Source: Halieaceae bacterium UBA6060
Lineage (GTDB): Bacteria; Pseudomonadota; Gammaproteobacteria; Pseudomonadales; Halieaceae
Assembly (NCBI GenBank): GCA_002428935.1
Contig: DIYG01000173.1
Span: 1-14,921, forward strand
DNA: 14,921 bases
Direction: 5' to 3'
The notes under the pieces were generated by a model. That model was not told where the DNA came from. It did no database searches and was given only the letters and a program-made list of their open reading frames with translations. Positions 7,637 through 14,127 of the stretch are shown here, piece by piece (position 1 is the stretch's first letter; each line of letters begins with the position of its first letter). The translations under genes and the position numbers were made by a program.

Positions 7637-7852
7637 TAGGTTTCGATGGGTCTTGTTCGATACGTCTTAATGCAACTCGAGGGGGCAGAAGTCCCGCAAG
7701 CACCGACCGGACGGCCATGGGCTCGACAAGCTGTTACCCCCAAGTTCCTCGGAAGGAGACTGACCGGAATCATCATCAAATTATCCGGGGGGTCATCAGG
7801 ACCACGTGCGATAACGCTGGGTAGATCGCTGTATCCGCCTTGCGCTGAAGAC
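7595..7852 (-). ncRNA. Candidate structured RNA: small RNA or long 5' leader of phoH
   Basis: Between phoH and the divergent RNase II gene lies the only long non-coding stretch (7550-7980). Downstream of a strong minus-strand promoter, the predicted transcript holds a row of inverted repeats: GCGAT/ATCGC (7808-7829), GGTC-5-GACC (7791-7803), CCGGA/TCCGG (7764-7788), and a 61-nt irregular hairpin (7681-7741). The outer stem of the large hairpin is GGGGG/CCCCC followed by CAG/CTG, GTC/GAC, GAGC/GCTT and an apical GGCC stem. A weaker CCGC-T-GG/CCGCGG hairpin (7609-7636) and a T8 run (7595-7602) follow. The short reading frames here show no protein-like features. I could not match it to 6S, SRP, RNase P or tmRNA. 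It could be a free RNA ending at the T run, an attenuator, or simply a long UTR. The ends are estimates. Confidence 0.4.
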
Positions 7853-7858
7853 AGTTCG

Positions 7859-7888
7859 ATTATCAGCGGCGGCGAGGAATACTGTCAA
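7859..7888 (-). promoter_or_regulatory. Sigma70-type promoter directed toward phoH
   Basis: On the minus strand TTGACA (7888-7883, perfect -35) is followed after 18 bp by GATAAT (7864-7859, five of six -10). Expected transcription start is about 7852, roughly 300 nt upstream of the phoH start codon. It is the best promoter match I found in the window. Confidence 0.6.
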
Positions 7889-7913
7889 CGGGGCTTTCGC
7901 CTCGGCTCGCTCC

Positions 7914-7942
7914 CTGACACTTGCGGGCGAATCAGCTAGCAT
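7914..7942 (+). promoter_or_regulatory. Sigma70-type promoter for the RNase II gene
   Basis: CTGACA (7914-7919, five of six) and TAGCAT (7937-7942, four of six) are spaced by exactly 17 bp. The expected start near 7949 leaves a leader of about 32 nt before the ATG at 7981. Its -35 lies 25 bp from the -35 of the divergent phoH promoter, so the two could share a regulator or compete. Confidence 0.5.
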
Positions 7943-7980
7943 AGCGCCCCTTGCTTTCCCGATATTGAATCCCCTTTCGA

Positions 7981-9996
7981 ATGCTAGACCGCAACGCCCT
8001 TGACCAGCTCAAGGGGCTTAAAAACAAGATGGAATCCGAGAAAGAACGGGCCGAAGGTGTTGTCCGCGGTACCGCGGCGCGCTATGGCTTCGCTCGGATC
8101 GACGATGGACGGGAAGTTTTCCTGCCACCGGACGAAATGCTCAAGGCATTTCCCGGCGACCGGGTGAATCTGTGTTTACGCCAGGGGAAAGACAAACGCC
8201 CGGTGGCGGAAATCGAGGGGCTCGTTCAAAGCTCCATCGACGAATTCACCGGTCTCTGCGTGGCCAAGGGCAAAGCGCTGTTTGTGCAGCCTGATGTCGC
8301 CGGACGCCCGGAGCTCCAGCGCTGGATGTTTCTTCCGCCCCAGGCCCGCAATGGGGCGACACCTGGCGACTATCTGCGCTGCGCGGTCCATCGCCACCCT
8401 ATCCGCGATGGTCGCCCCCAGGCAAAGGTCCTGGAGAAACTGGGGAATGCCAAGGAAGCCGGTATCGAAAACAAATATACCTTGGCTAAACACAAGGTTT
8501 CCCGCTGTTGGGATGAAGAGTCCCTGGGCCAACTGAAACAGGTGTTGGCGGAGCGAGACCCGGCGAACGAAGGCGAACGGGAAGACTTTACGGATTTGAG
8601 CTTCGTGACCATCGATGCGGCCCGAACTCAAGATATTGATGATGCACTGTACGCCGAGGTAACCAGCGACGGTTGGGTGCTATACGTGGCCATTGCCGAT
8701 CCAACGGCGTTCATCGACGCGGAATCGTCCCTTCGAGAAATCCTGGCCAAGCGGGCCAGCAGCGTTTACTTTCACGGCGATGTAGTGCCGATGCTTCCGG
8801 AGCTTATCGCTCAAGAGCGCTGCGCCCTTGCGGAAGATGAGCTGCGCCCGGCTCTTGTCTGTCGAGTAGCGGTCAGCGAGGGGGGAGAACTGGGCGAGCA
8901 TCGCTTCTTCGAGGCGCGGATTCGCTCCCGAGCCAAGCTGTCGTACTACGCCGTCGACCGCTATCTGGGCGGCCACGATGACGCACTGATCTGTCACGCC
9001 ACCCCCCTCGAGGCCCTCTATCAGGTTTCCCGGGCCTTGCGGGCGCAACGAGAAGCAAAGGAACTCGTCATGGAGGAGCGCCGGGAGTATCGCTGGATCC
9101 TCGATGAGCAAGGGCATATCGACAACATCGAACCCTGCGAGAAACTGCTTTCCCAACGCCTGGTGGAAGAGTGCATGGTGGCGACGAATCGCTGCGCAGC
9201 GGAGCAACTAGCTGAAGCCAAAGCCACCGGCCCCTTTGTGGTTCACGACGGCTTCCGGCGTGATCGCCTTAAGGATCGAAGCCGTTTCGTGGAGCTCTAT
9301 GCCCCGGACCTGAAAGACTCCGATCTCGATTCCCGGGAGGGATACCGCGCCCTCCTGACCCAGCTGGCGGCGGCGGAGCACGAACTCCCCCTGCGCAGCA
9401 TGGTCAACCGCCTTCTGACCCGGGCGCGCCTATCAAAGAAACCCGGCAAACACATGGGCATGTCGCTGCCGCTCTACACGAACTGCACCTCCCCCTTGCG
9501 GAAGTACCTGGATTTCCTGGTCCATCTACAGCTAAAGGCCGTCCTGCGCGGAGACGATGCGCAGCTCTGCCAGCAGGAAGAATTGGAAAACTTGTCCCAG
9601 CGCCTGAACAAGCTCCGTCAGGTCAGTCTGGAAGCCGAACGCTGGCTGGCCCTGGAGTATCTGCAACGCTTGAACAATGCAGACCCCAAACCCTGGCGCG
9701 GTCAGGTTACCCATATGGGCAATCTCGGATTCACCGTGCGCCTCGATGACAATGGCCTGGAGGGCTACGTCGACCTCAAGGGGGGTAAGGAAAAGTTCAC
9801 CTACGACAAGTGGACCGCAACCCTTAAAAGCAAGGCGCGCCAGTTCCGGGTGACCACAGAAGTCGCCGTCACCCTCGCCGGGGAAGACCCGAACACGGCG
9901 CATCTTCCCCTGTTCAAAGTAACGGATGACTCCGGCCTGATAGCGCCGGTCACTTCCGAGACCAGTTCGGAAGCGACGGGACCCAGCACGGGCTAG
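7981..9996 (+). CDS. rnb: RNase II/VacB-family 3'-5' exoribonuclease, closest to RNase II
   Basis: A processive 3'-5' exoribonuclease acting on unstructured RNA in the cytoplasm. The 671 aa show N-terminal OB/cold-shock-like RNA-binding segments (about 25-165), the RNB catalytic domain (about 200-525) and a C-terminal S1-like region (about 570-650). The metal-binding acidic cluster is IDAARTQDIDDALY, with D212, D218, D220 and D221 matching the RNase II/R active site. TSPLRKYLDF (503-512) carries the conserved catalytic-region Arg. The N-terminus (LDQLKGLKNKMESEKERAEGVV) lines up with E. coli RNase II, and the length is near 644 rather than the 813 of RNase R. It also lacks a Lys-rich tail, so rnb is favoured over rnr. 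No Shine-Dalgarno precedes the ATG, and an ATG at codon 17 is a weaker alternative. The stop TAG shares a CTAG palindrome with the convergent asnS stop. Confidence 0.85.
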   Translation: MLDRNALDQLKGLKNKMESEKERAEGVVRGTAARYGFARIDDGREVFLPPDEMLKAFPGDRVNLCLRQGKDKRPVAEIEGLVQSSIDEFTGLCVAKGKALFVQPDVAGRPELQRWMFLPPQARNGATPGDYLRCAVHRHPIRDGRPQAKVLEKLGNAKEAGIENKYTLAKHKVSRCWDEESLGQLKQVLAERDPANEGEREDFTDLSFVTIDAARTQDIDDALYAEVTSDGWVLYVAIADPTAFIDAESSLREILAKRASSVYFHGDVVPMLPELIAQERCALAEDELRPALVCRVAVSEGGELGEHRFFEARIRSRAKLSYYAVDRYLGGHDDALICHATPLEALYQVSRALRAQREAKELVMEERREYRWILDEQGHIDNIEPCEKLLSQRLVEECMVATNRCAAEQLAEAKATGPFVVHDGFRRDRLKDRSRFVELYAPDLKDSDLDSREGYRALLTQLAAAEHELPLRSMVNRLLTRARLSKKPGKHMGMSLPLYTNCTSPLRKYLDFLVHLQLKAVLRGDDAQLCQQEELENLSQRLNKLRQVSLEAERWLALEYLQRLNNADPKPWRGQVTHMGNLGFTVRLDDNGLEGYVDLKGGKEKFTYDKWTATLKSKARQFRVTTEVAVTLAGEDPNTAHLPLFKVTDDSGLIAPVTSETSSEATGPSTG

Positions 9997-11390
9997 AAGT
10001 GGGCGCTCCCCGGCGTTCTTGGGAAGGGGATAGCGTCGCGAACGTTGTCCATGCCCGTGACGTAGTTAATCAAACGCTCGAAACCCAGACCGAAACCCGC
10101 GTGGGGAACCGTGCCGTAGCGACGTAGGTCTCGGTACCACCACAGCTCTTCGCGCAGGGCGTCGTCCATGCGCGCGTCCAGCACATCCAGCCGTTCCTCG
10201 CGCTGACTGCCGCCGATGATTTCACCGATACCCGGTGCCAGCACATCCATGGCGGCCACGGTCCGTTCATCGTCATTCAGACGCATGTAAAACGCTTTTA
10301 TATCGCGGGGGTAATTCATCAGCACCACGGGACGTCCGATATGCTTCTCACACAGGTAACGCTCGTGCTCGCTTGCCAAATCCACTCCCCACTCCACGGG
10401 AAACTCGAAGTTCTCGCCACAGGCGCGGAGGATATCGATGGCCTCGGAGTACTCCATGCGCTCAAAGCTGTCGTCGATCATAGTTCGCAATCGCGTCAGC
10501 ACCGTGTCGTCGATGCGCTGATTGAAGAACGCCATGTCGTCTTCACATTCATCGAGCACCCGCTGGAAGACATGCTTGAGCAGAGCTTCCGCAAGATCCG
10601 CGTTATCCCCCAGGTCGGCAAATGCCACTTCCGGCTCGATCATCCAAAACTCCGCGAGGTGACGACTGGTATTGCTGTTTTCCGCCCGGAAGGTCGGGCC
10701 GAAGGTATACACCTTGCTCATGGAGAGACAGTAGGACTCGACCTCCAACTGCCCGCTGACCGTGAGAAATGCGTCGCCGGCGAAAAAGTCCTGGGCAAAG
10801 TCCACTTCCCCCTGGGGCGTGCGGGGAAGGTTAGCCATATCCAGGGTGCTGACACGGAACAACTCGCCCGCGCCCTCGCAATCGCTGCCCGTAATGATCG
10901 GCGTGTTTATCCAGTAGAAACCAGAGTCATGGAAATAGCTGTGGATAGCATTGGCCAGACAGTGGCGCACGCGGGTAATCGCACCGAAGGTGTTGGTCCG
11001 AGGGCGCAAATGGGCCTGGGAACGTAAGTACTCGAAACTGTGCCGTTTCTTGGCGATGGGATAGCTCTCCGCATCATCGACCCAGCCGAGTACGCGAACC
11101 TCCTGCGCCTGAATCTCCACGGACTGCCCCTTGCCCTGGGACGCCACCAACTCACCGTGCACCTCTACGGCACAACCGGTGGTGAGAGACAACACTTCAT
11201 CGGCGTAATTGCTCAGATCACTGGGGGCAACGGCCTGGATGGCATCGAAGCAGGATCCGTCGTGCACAGCGAGAAAGGAAATGCCCGCCTTGGAATCCCG
11301 TTTACTGCGCAACCAACCGCGAACGGAAACAGTACCCGTTGTCGTCGGATCAGTCGCCAACAGGTCTTTAACTCGAGAAAATGCGGTCAT
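9993..11390 (-). CDS. asnS: Asparaginyl-tRNA synthetase
   Basis: A class IIb aminoacyl-tRNA synthetase charging tRNA-Asn. The 465 aa match the family: N-terminal OB-fold anticodon-binding domain (about 18-110), then the catalytic domain. The latter has motif 2 around 228-252 (TFGPTFRAENSNTSRHLAEF), the IGEIIGGSQREER segment (388-400), motif 3 GFGLGFERL at 432-440, and the characteristic end IPFPRTPGSAHF. AsnRS-type features (SGQLEVESY before motif 2, FWMIEPEVAF after it) separate it from AspRS. The ATG is preceded by a full GGAGGT five bases upstream, but that element is the 3' arm of a perfect hairpin (see 11397-11419), hinting at translational control. It is the last gene of the cysH-msrC-lipoprotein run, 62 bp after the lipoprotein stop, and ends in a shared CTAG with the RNase II gene. 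Confidence 0.97.
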   Translation of the reverse strand: MTAFSRVKDLLATDPTTTGTVSVRGWLRSKRDSKAGISFLAVHDGSCFDAIQAVAPSDLSNYADEVLSLTTGCAVEVHGELVASQGKGQSVEIQAQEVRVLGWVDDAESYPIAKKRHSFEYLRSQAHLRPRTNTFGAITRVRHCLANAIHSYFHDSGFYWINTPIITGSDCEGAGELFRVSTLDMANLPRTPQGEVDFAQDFFAGDAFLTVSGQLEVESYCLSMSKVYTFGPTFRAENSNTSRHLAEFWMIEPEVAFADLGDNADLAEALLKHVFQRVLDECEDDMAFFNQRIDDTVLTRLRTMIDDSFERMEYSEAIDILRACGENFEFPVEWGVDLASEHERYLCEKHIGRPVVLMNYPRDIKAFYMRLNDDERTVAAMDVLAPGIGEIIGGSQREERLDVLDARMDDALREELWWYRDLRRYGTVPHAGFGLGFERLINYVTGMDNVRDAIPFPRTPGSAHF

Positions 11391-11396
11391 GATGGA

Positions 11397-11419
11397 CCTC
11401 CGCTACAAAGGCGCGGAGG
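11397..11419 (-). promoter_or_regulatory. Hairpin sequestering the asnS Shine-Dalgarno
   Basis: On the minus strand CCTCCGC, a 9-nt loop and GCGGAGG form a perfect 7-bp GC-rich stem. The GGAGG of the 3' arm is the asnS Shine-Dalgarno, six bases or fewer from the ATG. The 5' arm contains CCTCC, the same word as the 16S anti-Shine-Dalgarno. No T run follows, so it is not a terminator; a translation-controlling element is the simplest reading. Confidence 0.6.
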
Positions 11420-11452
11420 ATACCGAAAGGCCCTGGAGACCGCTACGACAGC

Positions 11453-12652
11453 TTACAGGAGAGCGGCCGCCTGCTCTTCGCGGATGACGTTCAACTGGAC
11501 TTGATAGCGCTCCCGTTCGACGCGGAAAGAGGCACGCTCGATGGCCTGGGTAATCAACTTCTCCGCGGCTTTGACATTCCCTCGCTTGTGTTCCGCAAGA
11601 CCGAGGTTGTAGCTCAACTGGCCGTCGTCGGGCTGCATTCGGCGAGCCTTTCTATAGTGCTTATACGCCTGATCCCAGTCCCCCGCCTCCATGGCCGTAT
11701 CCCCCAGGCTGGCGTGATAGTAGGGGTTCCTCTCCCGGTAGCTGTTGAGGCGATCCAGCCAGTACTCTTCTTCCCGGGTCCGGCCCTGGTTCTCATACAA
11801 ATACACCAGATTGTTCATGGCAGAGCGGTCGCCCTGATCAATTTCCAGGGCCTGAAAATACGCTTGCTCCGCCTCGGCCAACTGCCCCGAGTAGCGGTAG
11901 ATAGCCCCCAGGTTCACCCACAACTGAGAAAACTCTGGCGCCACCTCTAGTCCCTTCACCACCTGCAACCAGGCTAGGCCCGGCTGGTCGTTCGCCAGGG
12001 CCTGCATGGCCAAATTGTTGTGATAAAGAGCGAGCCCTTCTTCGTCGCTCATCAACCGGGCACCGGCAACCTCATTTCGACTCAGGGGGTCGATATCGAC
12101 CATGTATTCAAAATTGTCCCGGGTTCTGACCTGCACGTTTACGTGCAGACGGACGGCGACCCGGTCTCCCATGCGATGCCACTCGGGGCGGACTTCCATC
12201 CACTGATAGCGGGCGTCAAGGCCCGCTTCCCGGGCCAGGGCGATGAACATATGCGCATAGCTCAAGCAATTAGCGGAACCGCGATTGAAGGCATCCCGGG
12301 CGTCCCCATCGGCAAAGGGGTCGTAGTGGATATCAAGGCCTCCAGCACCTTTGACGGCCCAATGCAGATTCATGAGCTTGTTACGACCGCTATTGGCATC
12401 CCCCGTGTGCAGTTCTACGAAGGCGCGCATTTCGTCGTTGAGGGCGAGGATGTCCGCATCAGCGAGGGCCTGAACATCTGCCAGGGTATAAATACGTTCG
12501 TCAAGTTTCAGGGGAGGAACATCCGATTCGTCGAAGGTATACCGCTCGATGCCAGCGCACCCGACAAGCCACAGGCAGAGGGCCACAGGGGCCAGGCGGC
12601 CCAAGGTCTCACGCCAGGCGCTAAACGGGAGCTTGGCGTCGATGCTAGCCAC
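11453..12652 (-). CDS. Lipoprotein with transglutaminase-like domain and TPR repeats
   Basis: Predicted outer-membrane or periplasmic lipoprotein; the specific function is not recognised. From the GTG at 12652 (399 aa) the N-terminus is a signal peptide whose hydrophobic core ends in the lipobox LVGC, lipidated Cys about residue 32. Residues about 90-190 look like a transglutaminase/protease-like fold: NCLSYAHMFIALAREAGL (Cys129) is the typical catalytic Cys helix, followed by RLHVNVQV (His170) and MVDIDP (Asp186/188) as candidate triad residues. Residues about 208-377 hold four to five tetratricopeptide repeats (for example LWVNLGAIYRYSGQLAEAEQAY and LSYNLGLAEHKRGNVKAAEK). Start choice: the frame is open further up with an ATG inside msrC (about 12709). 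The GTG gives a standard signal peptide and an 8-bp overlap with the msrC stop, though without a Shine-Dalgarno; a TTG 16 codons on is also possible. It may process or scaffold envelope proteins; that is inference. Confidence 0.8.
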   Translation of the reverse strand: MASIDAKLPFSAWRETLGRLAPVALCLWLVGCAGIERYTFDESDVPPLKLDERIYTLADVQALADADILALNDEMRAFVELHTGDANSGRNKLMNLHWAVKGAGGLDIHYDPFADGDARDAFNRGSANCLSYAHMFIALAREAGLDARYQWMEVRPEWHRMGDRVAVRLHVNVQVRTRDNFEYMVDIDPLSRNEVAGARLMSDEEGLALYHNNLAMQALANDQPGLAWLQVVKGLEVAPEFSQLWVNLGAIYRYSGQLAEAEQAYFQALEIDQGDRSAMNNLVYLYENQGRTREEEYWLDRLNSYRERNPYYHASLGDTAMEAGDWDQAYKHYRKARRMQPDDGQLSYNLGLAEHKRGNVKAAEKLITQAIERASFRVERERYQVQLNVIREEQAAALL

Positions 12653-13226
12653 CGCCGTACTGGCACCGGGTGAATTGCGCGACCAGAGCCTCAACATAGG
12701 CCTGATCATCAGCGCTGAATCGGGCTGGAGACGGACTGTCGATATCAAGTACAGCAACGACTTCACCCCCTCGCCGTACAGGCACGACCAGCTCTGAGCG
12801 GGAGCGTACATCGCAGGCGATATGCCCGGGGAAGGCGTGCACGTCGTCCACTCGTTGGGTTACCCCACTCTCGACACAGGTGCCGCAGCCCCCCCGCCCT
12901 ACGGGAATCCGTACGCAGGCGGGCTGGCCCTGGAAAGGCCCCAGGACCAACTCGTCGTAGTGCAGAAAATAAAATCCAACCCAGTTGAGGTCTGGAAGGA
13001 TGCTGCTCAGGAATGCGCTCGTGTTGGCCGCATTGGCTACCAGGTCTGTCTCACCTGTCAGCAATCCTTCCAGTTGCCGCACTGCCTCATCCAAGGGCAA
13101 CGCCGGCAGCGCGGATTGCGAGTTCGTCACCGTCGCGACCGCTTCGTTCATGGGTTCAGTATGGTCGAATCCGATGCCTTCTGCCATCGTGAGAATTTCA
13201 CGCGGCGACGTGCAGACCACATTCAC
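12645..13226 (-). CDS. msrC: Free methionine-(R)-sulfoxide reductase, GAF-domain type
   Basis: MsrC (fRMsr, YebR family) reduces free Met-R-sulfoxide with electrons from thioredoxin. The GAF domain aligns with E. coli MsrC over about 55-190: NWVGFYFL, LVLGPFQGQPACVRIPVGRGGCGT, VDDVHAFPGHIACDVRSRSELVVPV and VLDIDS. The three family cysteines are present (C104, C114, C138, corresponding to E. coli C84, C94, C118), plus an extra C117. The GTG at 13226 is chosen because a perfect GGAGG lies six bases before it, inside the end of cysH. This gives 193 aa with about 39 extra N-terminal residues relative to E. coli. ATGs at codons 14 and 26 lack a Shine-Dalgarno but would give a more usual N-terminus. 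It overlaps cysH by 29 bp and the lipoprotein gene by 8 bp, so the three are very probably one operon. Confidence 0.93.
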   Translation of the reverse strand: MNVVCTSPREILTMAEGIGFDHTEPMNEAVATVTNSQSALPALPLDEAVRQLEGLLTGETDLVANAANTSAFLSSILPDLNWVGFYFLHYDELVLGPFQGQPACVRIPVGRGGCGTCVESGVTQRVDDVHAFPGHIACDVRSRSELVVPVRRGGEVVAVLDIDSPSPARFSADDQAYVEALVAQFTRCQYGGG

Positions 13227-14007
13227 GACCCGCCTCCACCTTGGTGGGGTCGAAGTAGTGAGGGTTGTCGGGCAGGTCGTGACGCTTCAAATAGGCATCG
13301 AGATCGCTCTCGGACCAGTGGAAGATCGGTGCGACCTTGAGCATGCCCCGAGGATCTCGACTGAGTACGTTCAAACTCCGTCGATGCTCCGTCTCCTCCC
13401 GCCGGATACCGCTCAGCCAGAGCTTGGGTTGAAAGTGCTCCATAGCGCGCTCAAAGGGCTCCAGCTTTACCGCCCGGGTAAACGCCGCGTGGCGCTCCGG
13501 CTCGTCTAAAAACGGCACAGGGCCATGAAGCGCTTCCCAGCGTGCCGTGGTCATCATAGGACTGTAAACATGCAGCTTAAGACCCAAGCGTTCACGGACT
13601 TCTTCGGCAAATCGGTAGGTATCTGCGCTGTTATAGCCAGTATCTACCCAAACAACGGGGGTATCTGGTGCGTGGATGCTAACCAGGTGAAGCATCACCG
13701 CGGAGCCTTGGCCCATGCTGCTGGATAGGATCATGGGCTGCTCTTGGGTCGCAGCCCAGGCTACGATCTGATCGGCACTGGCGCCCGCAAACGCCTCATT
13801 CAAGCGAGGCAGGTCGTCGTCTGTAAGGGCCATACTCGCTTCGGGACCACCGGCCTCTATGCCCGTGCCCGCGCCCGTGCCGACATCAGAAATAGGGAAA
13901 GCGGATCGTTGAGGTAACGAGCCAAGGGTCGCGGTAGCCCGAGCTGCGTTGGCCGCCGGTGACCAACCCCTCAGAGCCTTGTCGCTGGGTATTGTTAGCG
14001 CGTTCAT
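13198..14007 (-). CDS. cysH: Phosphoadenosine phosphosulfate (PAPS) reductase family protein, FeS-free type
   Basis: Reduces activated sulfate to sulfite in assimilatory sulfate reduction. Features in the 269 aa: the PP-loop-like SSSMGQGSAV (95-104), VVWVDTGYNSADTYRF (118-133), the IRREETEHRRSLNVL segment (201-215), KVAPIFHWSESDLDAYL (224-240) and the C-terminal ECGLH with catalytic Cys263. Cys263 is the only cysteine in the protein. The CC...CxxC set that holds the 4Fe-4S cluster in APS reductases is missing, so by family rules it should use PAPS and thioredoxin. The first 58 residues are Ala/Gly/Thr-rich, coded partly by a GC-rich repeat (13861-13881), and do not align with the family. The first ATG has GGAG 10 nt upstream. 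An internal ATG at 13833 (codon 59) would give a compact 211-aa protein but has only a poor Shine-Dalgarno. It heads the overlapping cysH-msrC-lipoprotein run. Confidence 0.9.
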   Translation of the reverse strand: MNALTIPSDKALRGWSPAANAARATATLGSLPQRSAFPISDVGTGAGTGIEAGGPEASMALTDDDLPRLNEAFAGASADQIVAWAATQEQPMILSSSMGQGSAVMLHLVSIHAPDTPVVWVDTGYNSADTYRFAEEVRERLGLKLHVYSPMMTTARWEALHGPVPFLDEPERHAAFTRAVKLEPFERAMEHFQPKLWLSGIRREETEHRRSLNVLSRDPRGMLKVAPIFHWSESDLDAYLKRHDLPDNPHYFDPTKVEAGRECGLHVAA

Positions 14008-14127
14008 AGCCTGAAAACTCCAATCTATTAGAGCTGCGCATTGTCAGGCAGGGCATTTCACGACGGAAATACCATCTTCTCATATGGTTATTATTAAGCT
14101 CTCACTAAGACCGAATGGCTATAAGCT
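14008..14127. promoter_or_regulatory. cysH upstream region with an imperfect dyad (possible LysR-type operator)
   Basis: This 120-bp AT-richer gap between the ParA-like gene and cysH must hold any cysH promoter. It contains an interrupted inverted repeat at 14068-14092: AATACCAT and ATGGTTATT around an 8-nt centre. That layout resembles a site for a LysR-type regulator; CysB would be the natural candidate for a cysH gene, but the match to a CysB consensus is not proven. I could not pick a convincing -35/-10 pair. Confidence 0.3.

Noticed and set aside
7660..7675. Possible tRNA T-loop (GTTCGAT) words near 7660 and 7853
   Set aside because: Flanking bases do not form a T stem, and no acceptor, D or anticodon arms can be placed around them.
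7595..7852. Identity of the phoH-upstream RNA as 6S, SRP, RNase P RNA or tmRNA
   Set aside because: Short words resembling parts of E. coli 6S RNA occur (for example around GGGGGTAACAGC), but the overall layout and the conserved cores of these RNAs were not found by eye. The RNA is left unnamed.
7646..7939. Short reading frames in the phoH/rnb intergenic region, such as a plus-strand frame of 97 codons
   Set aside because: No Shine-Dalgarno, no domain-like composition, and several overlapping frames of similar size on both strands; better explained as open by chance in GC-rich DNA over a structured RNA.
12653..12811. Upstream extension of the TPR lipoprotein to the first ATG of its frame
   Set aside because: It would place the hydrophobic signal segment and lipobox about 80 residues from the N-terminus, which does not fit a signal peptide, and overlaps most of the end of msrC.
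13861..13881. Short direct repeat of GCCCGTGCCCGC-like units in cysH
   Set aside because: Only about two degenerate copies encoding Gly/Thr/Ala residues; a codon-bias effect rather than a mobile or regulatory repeat.
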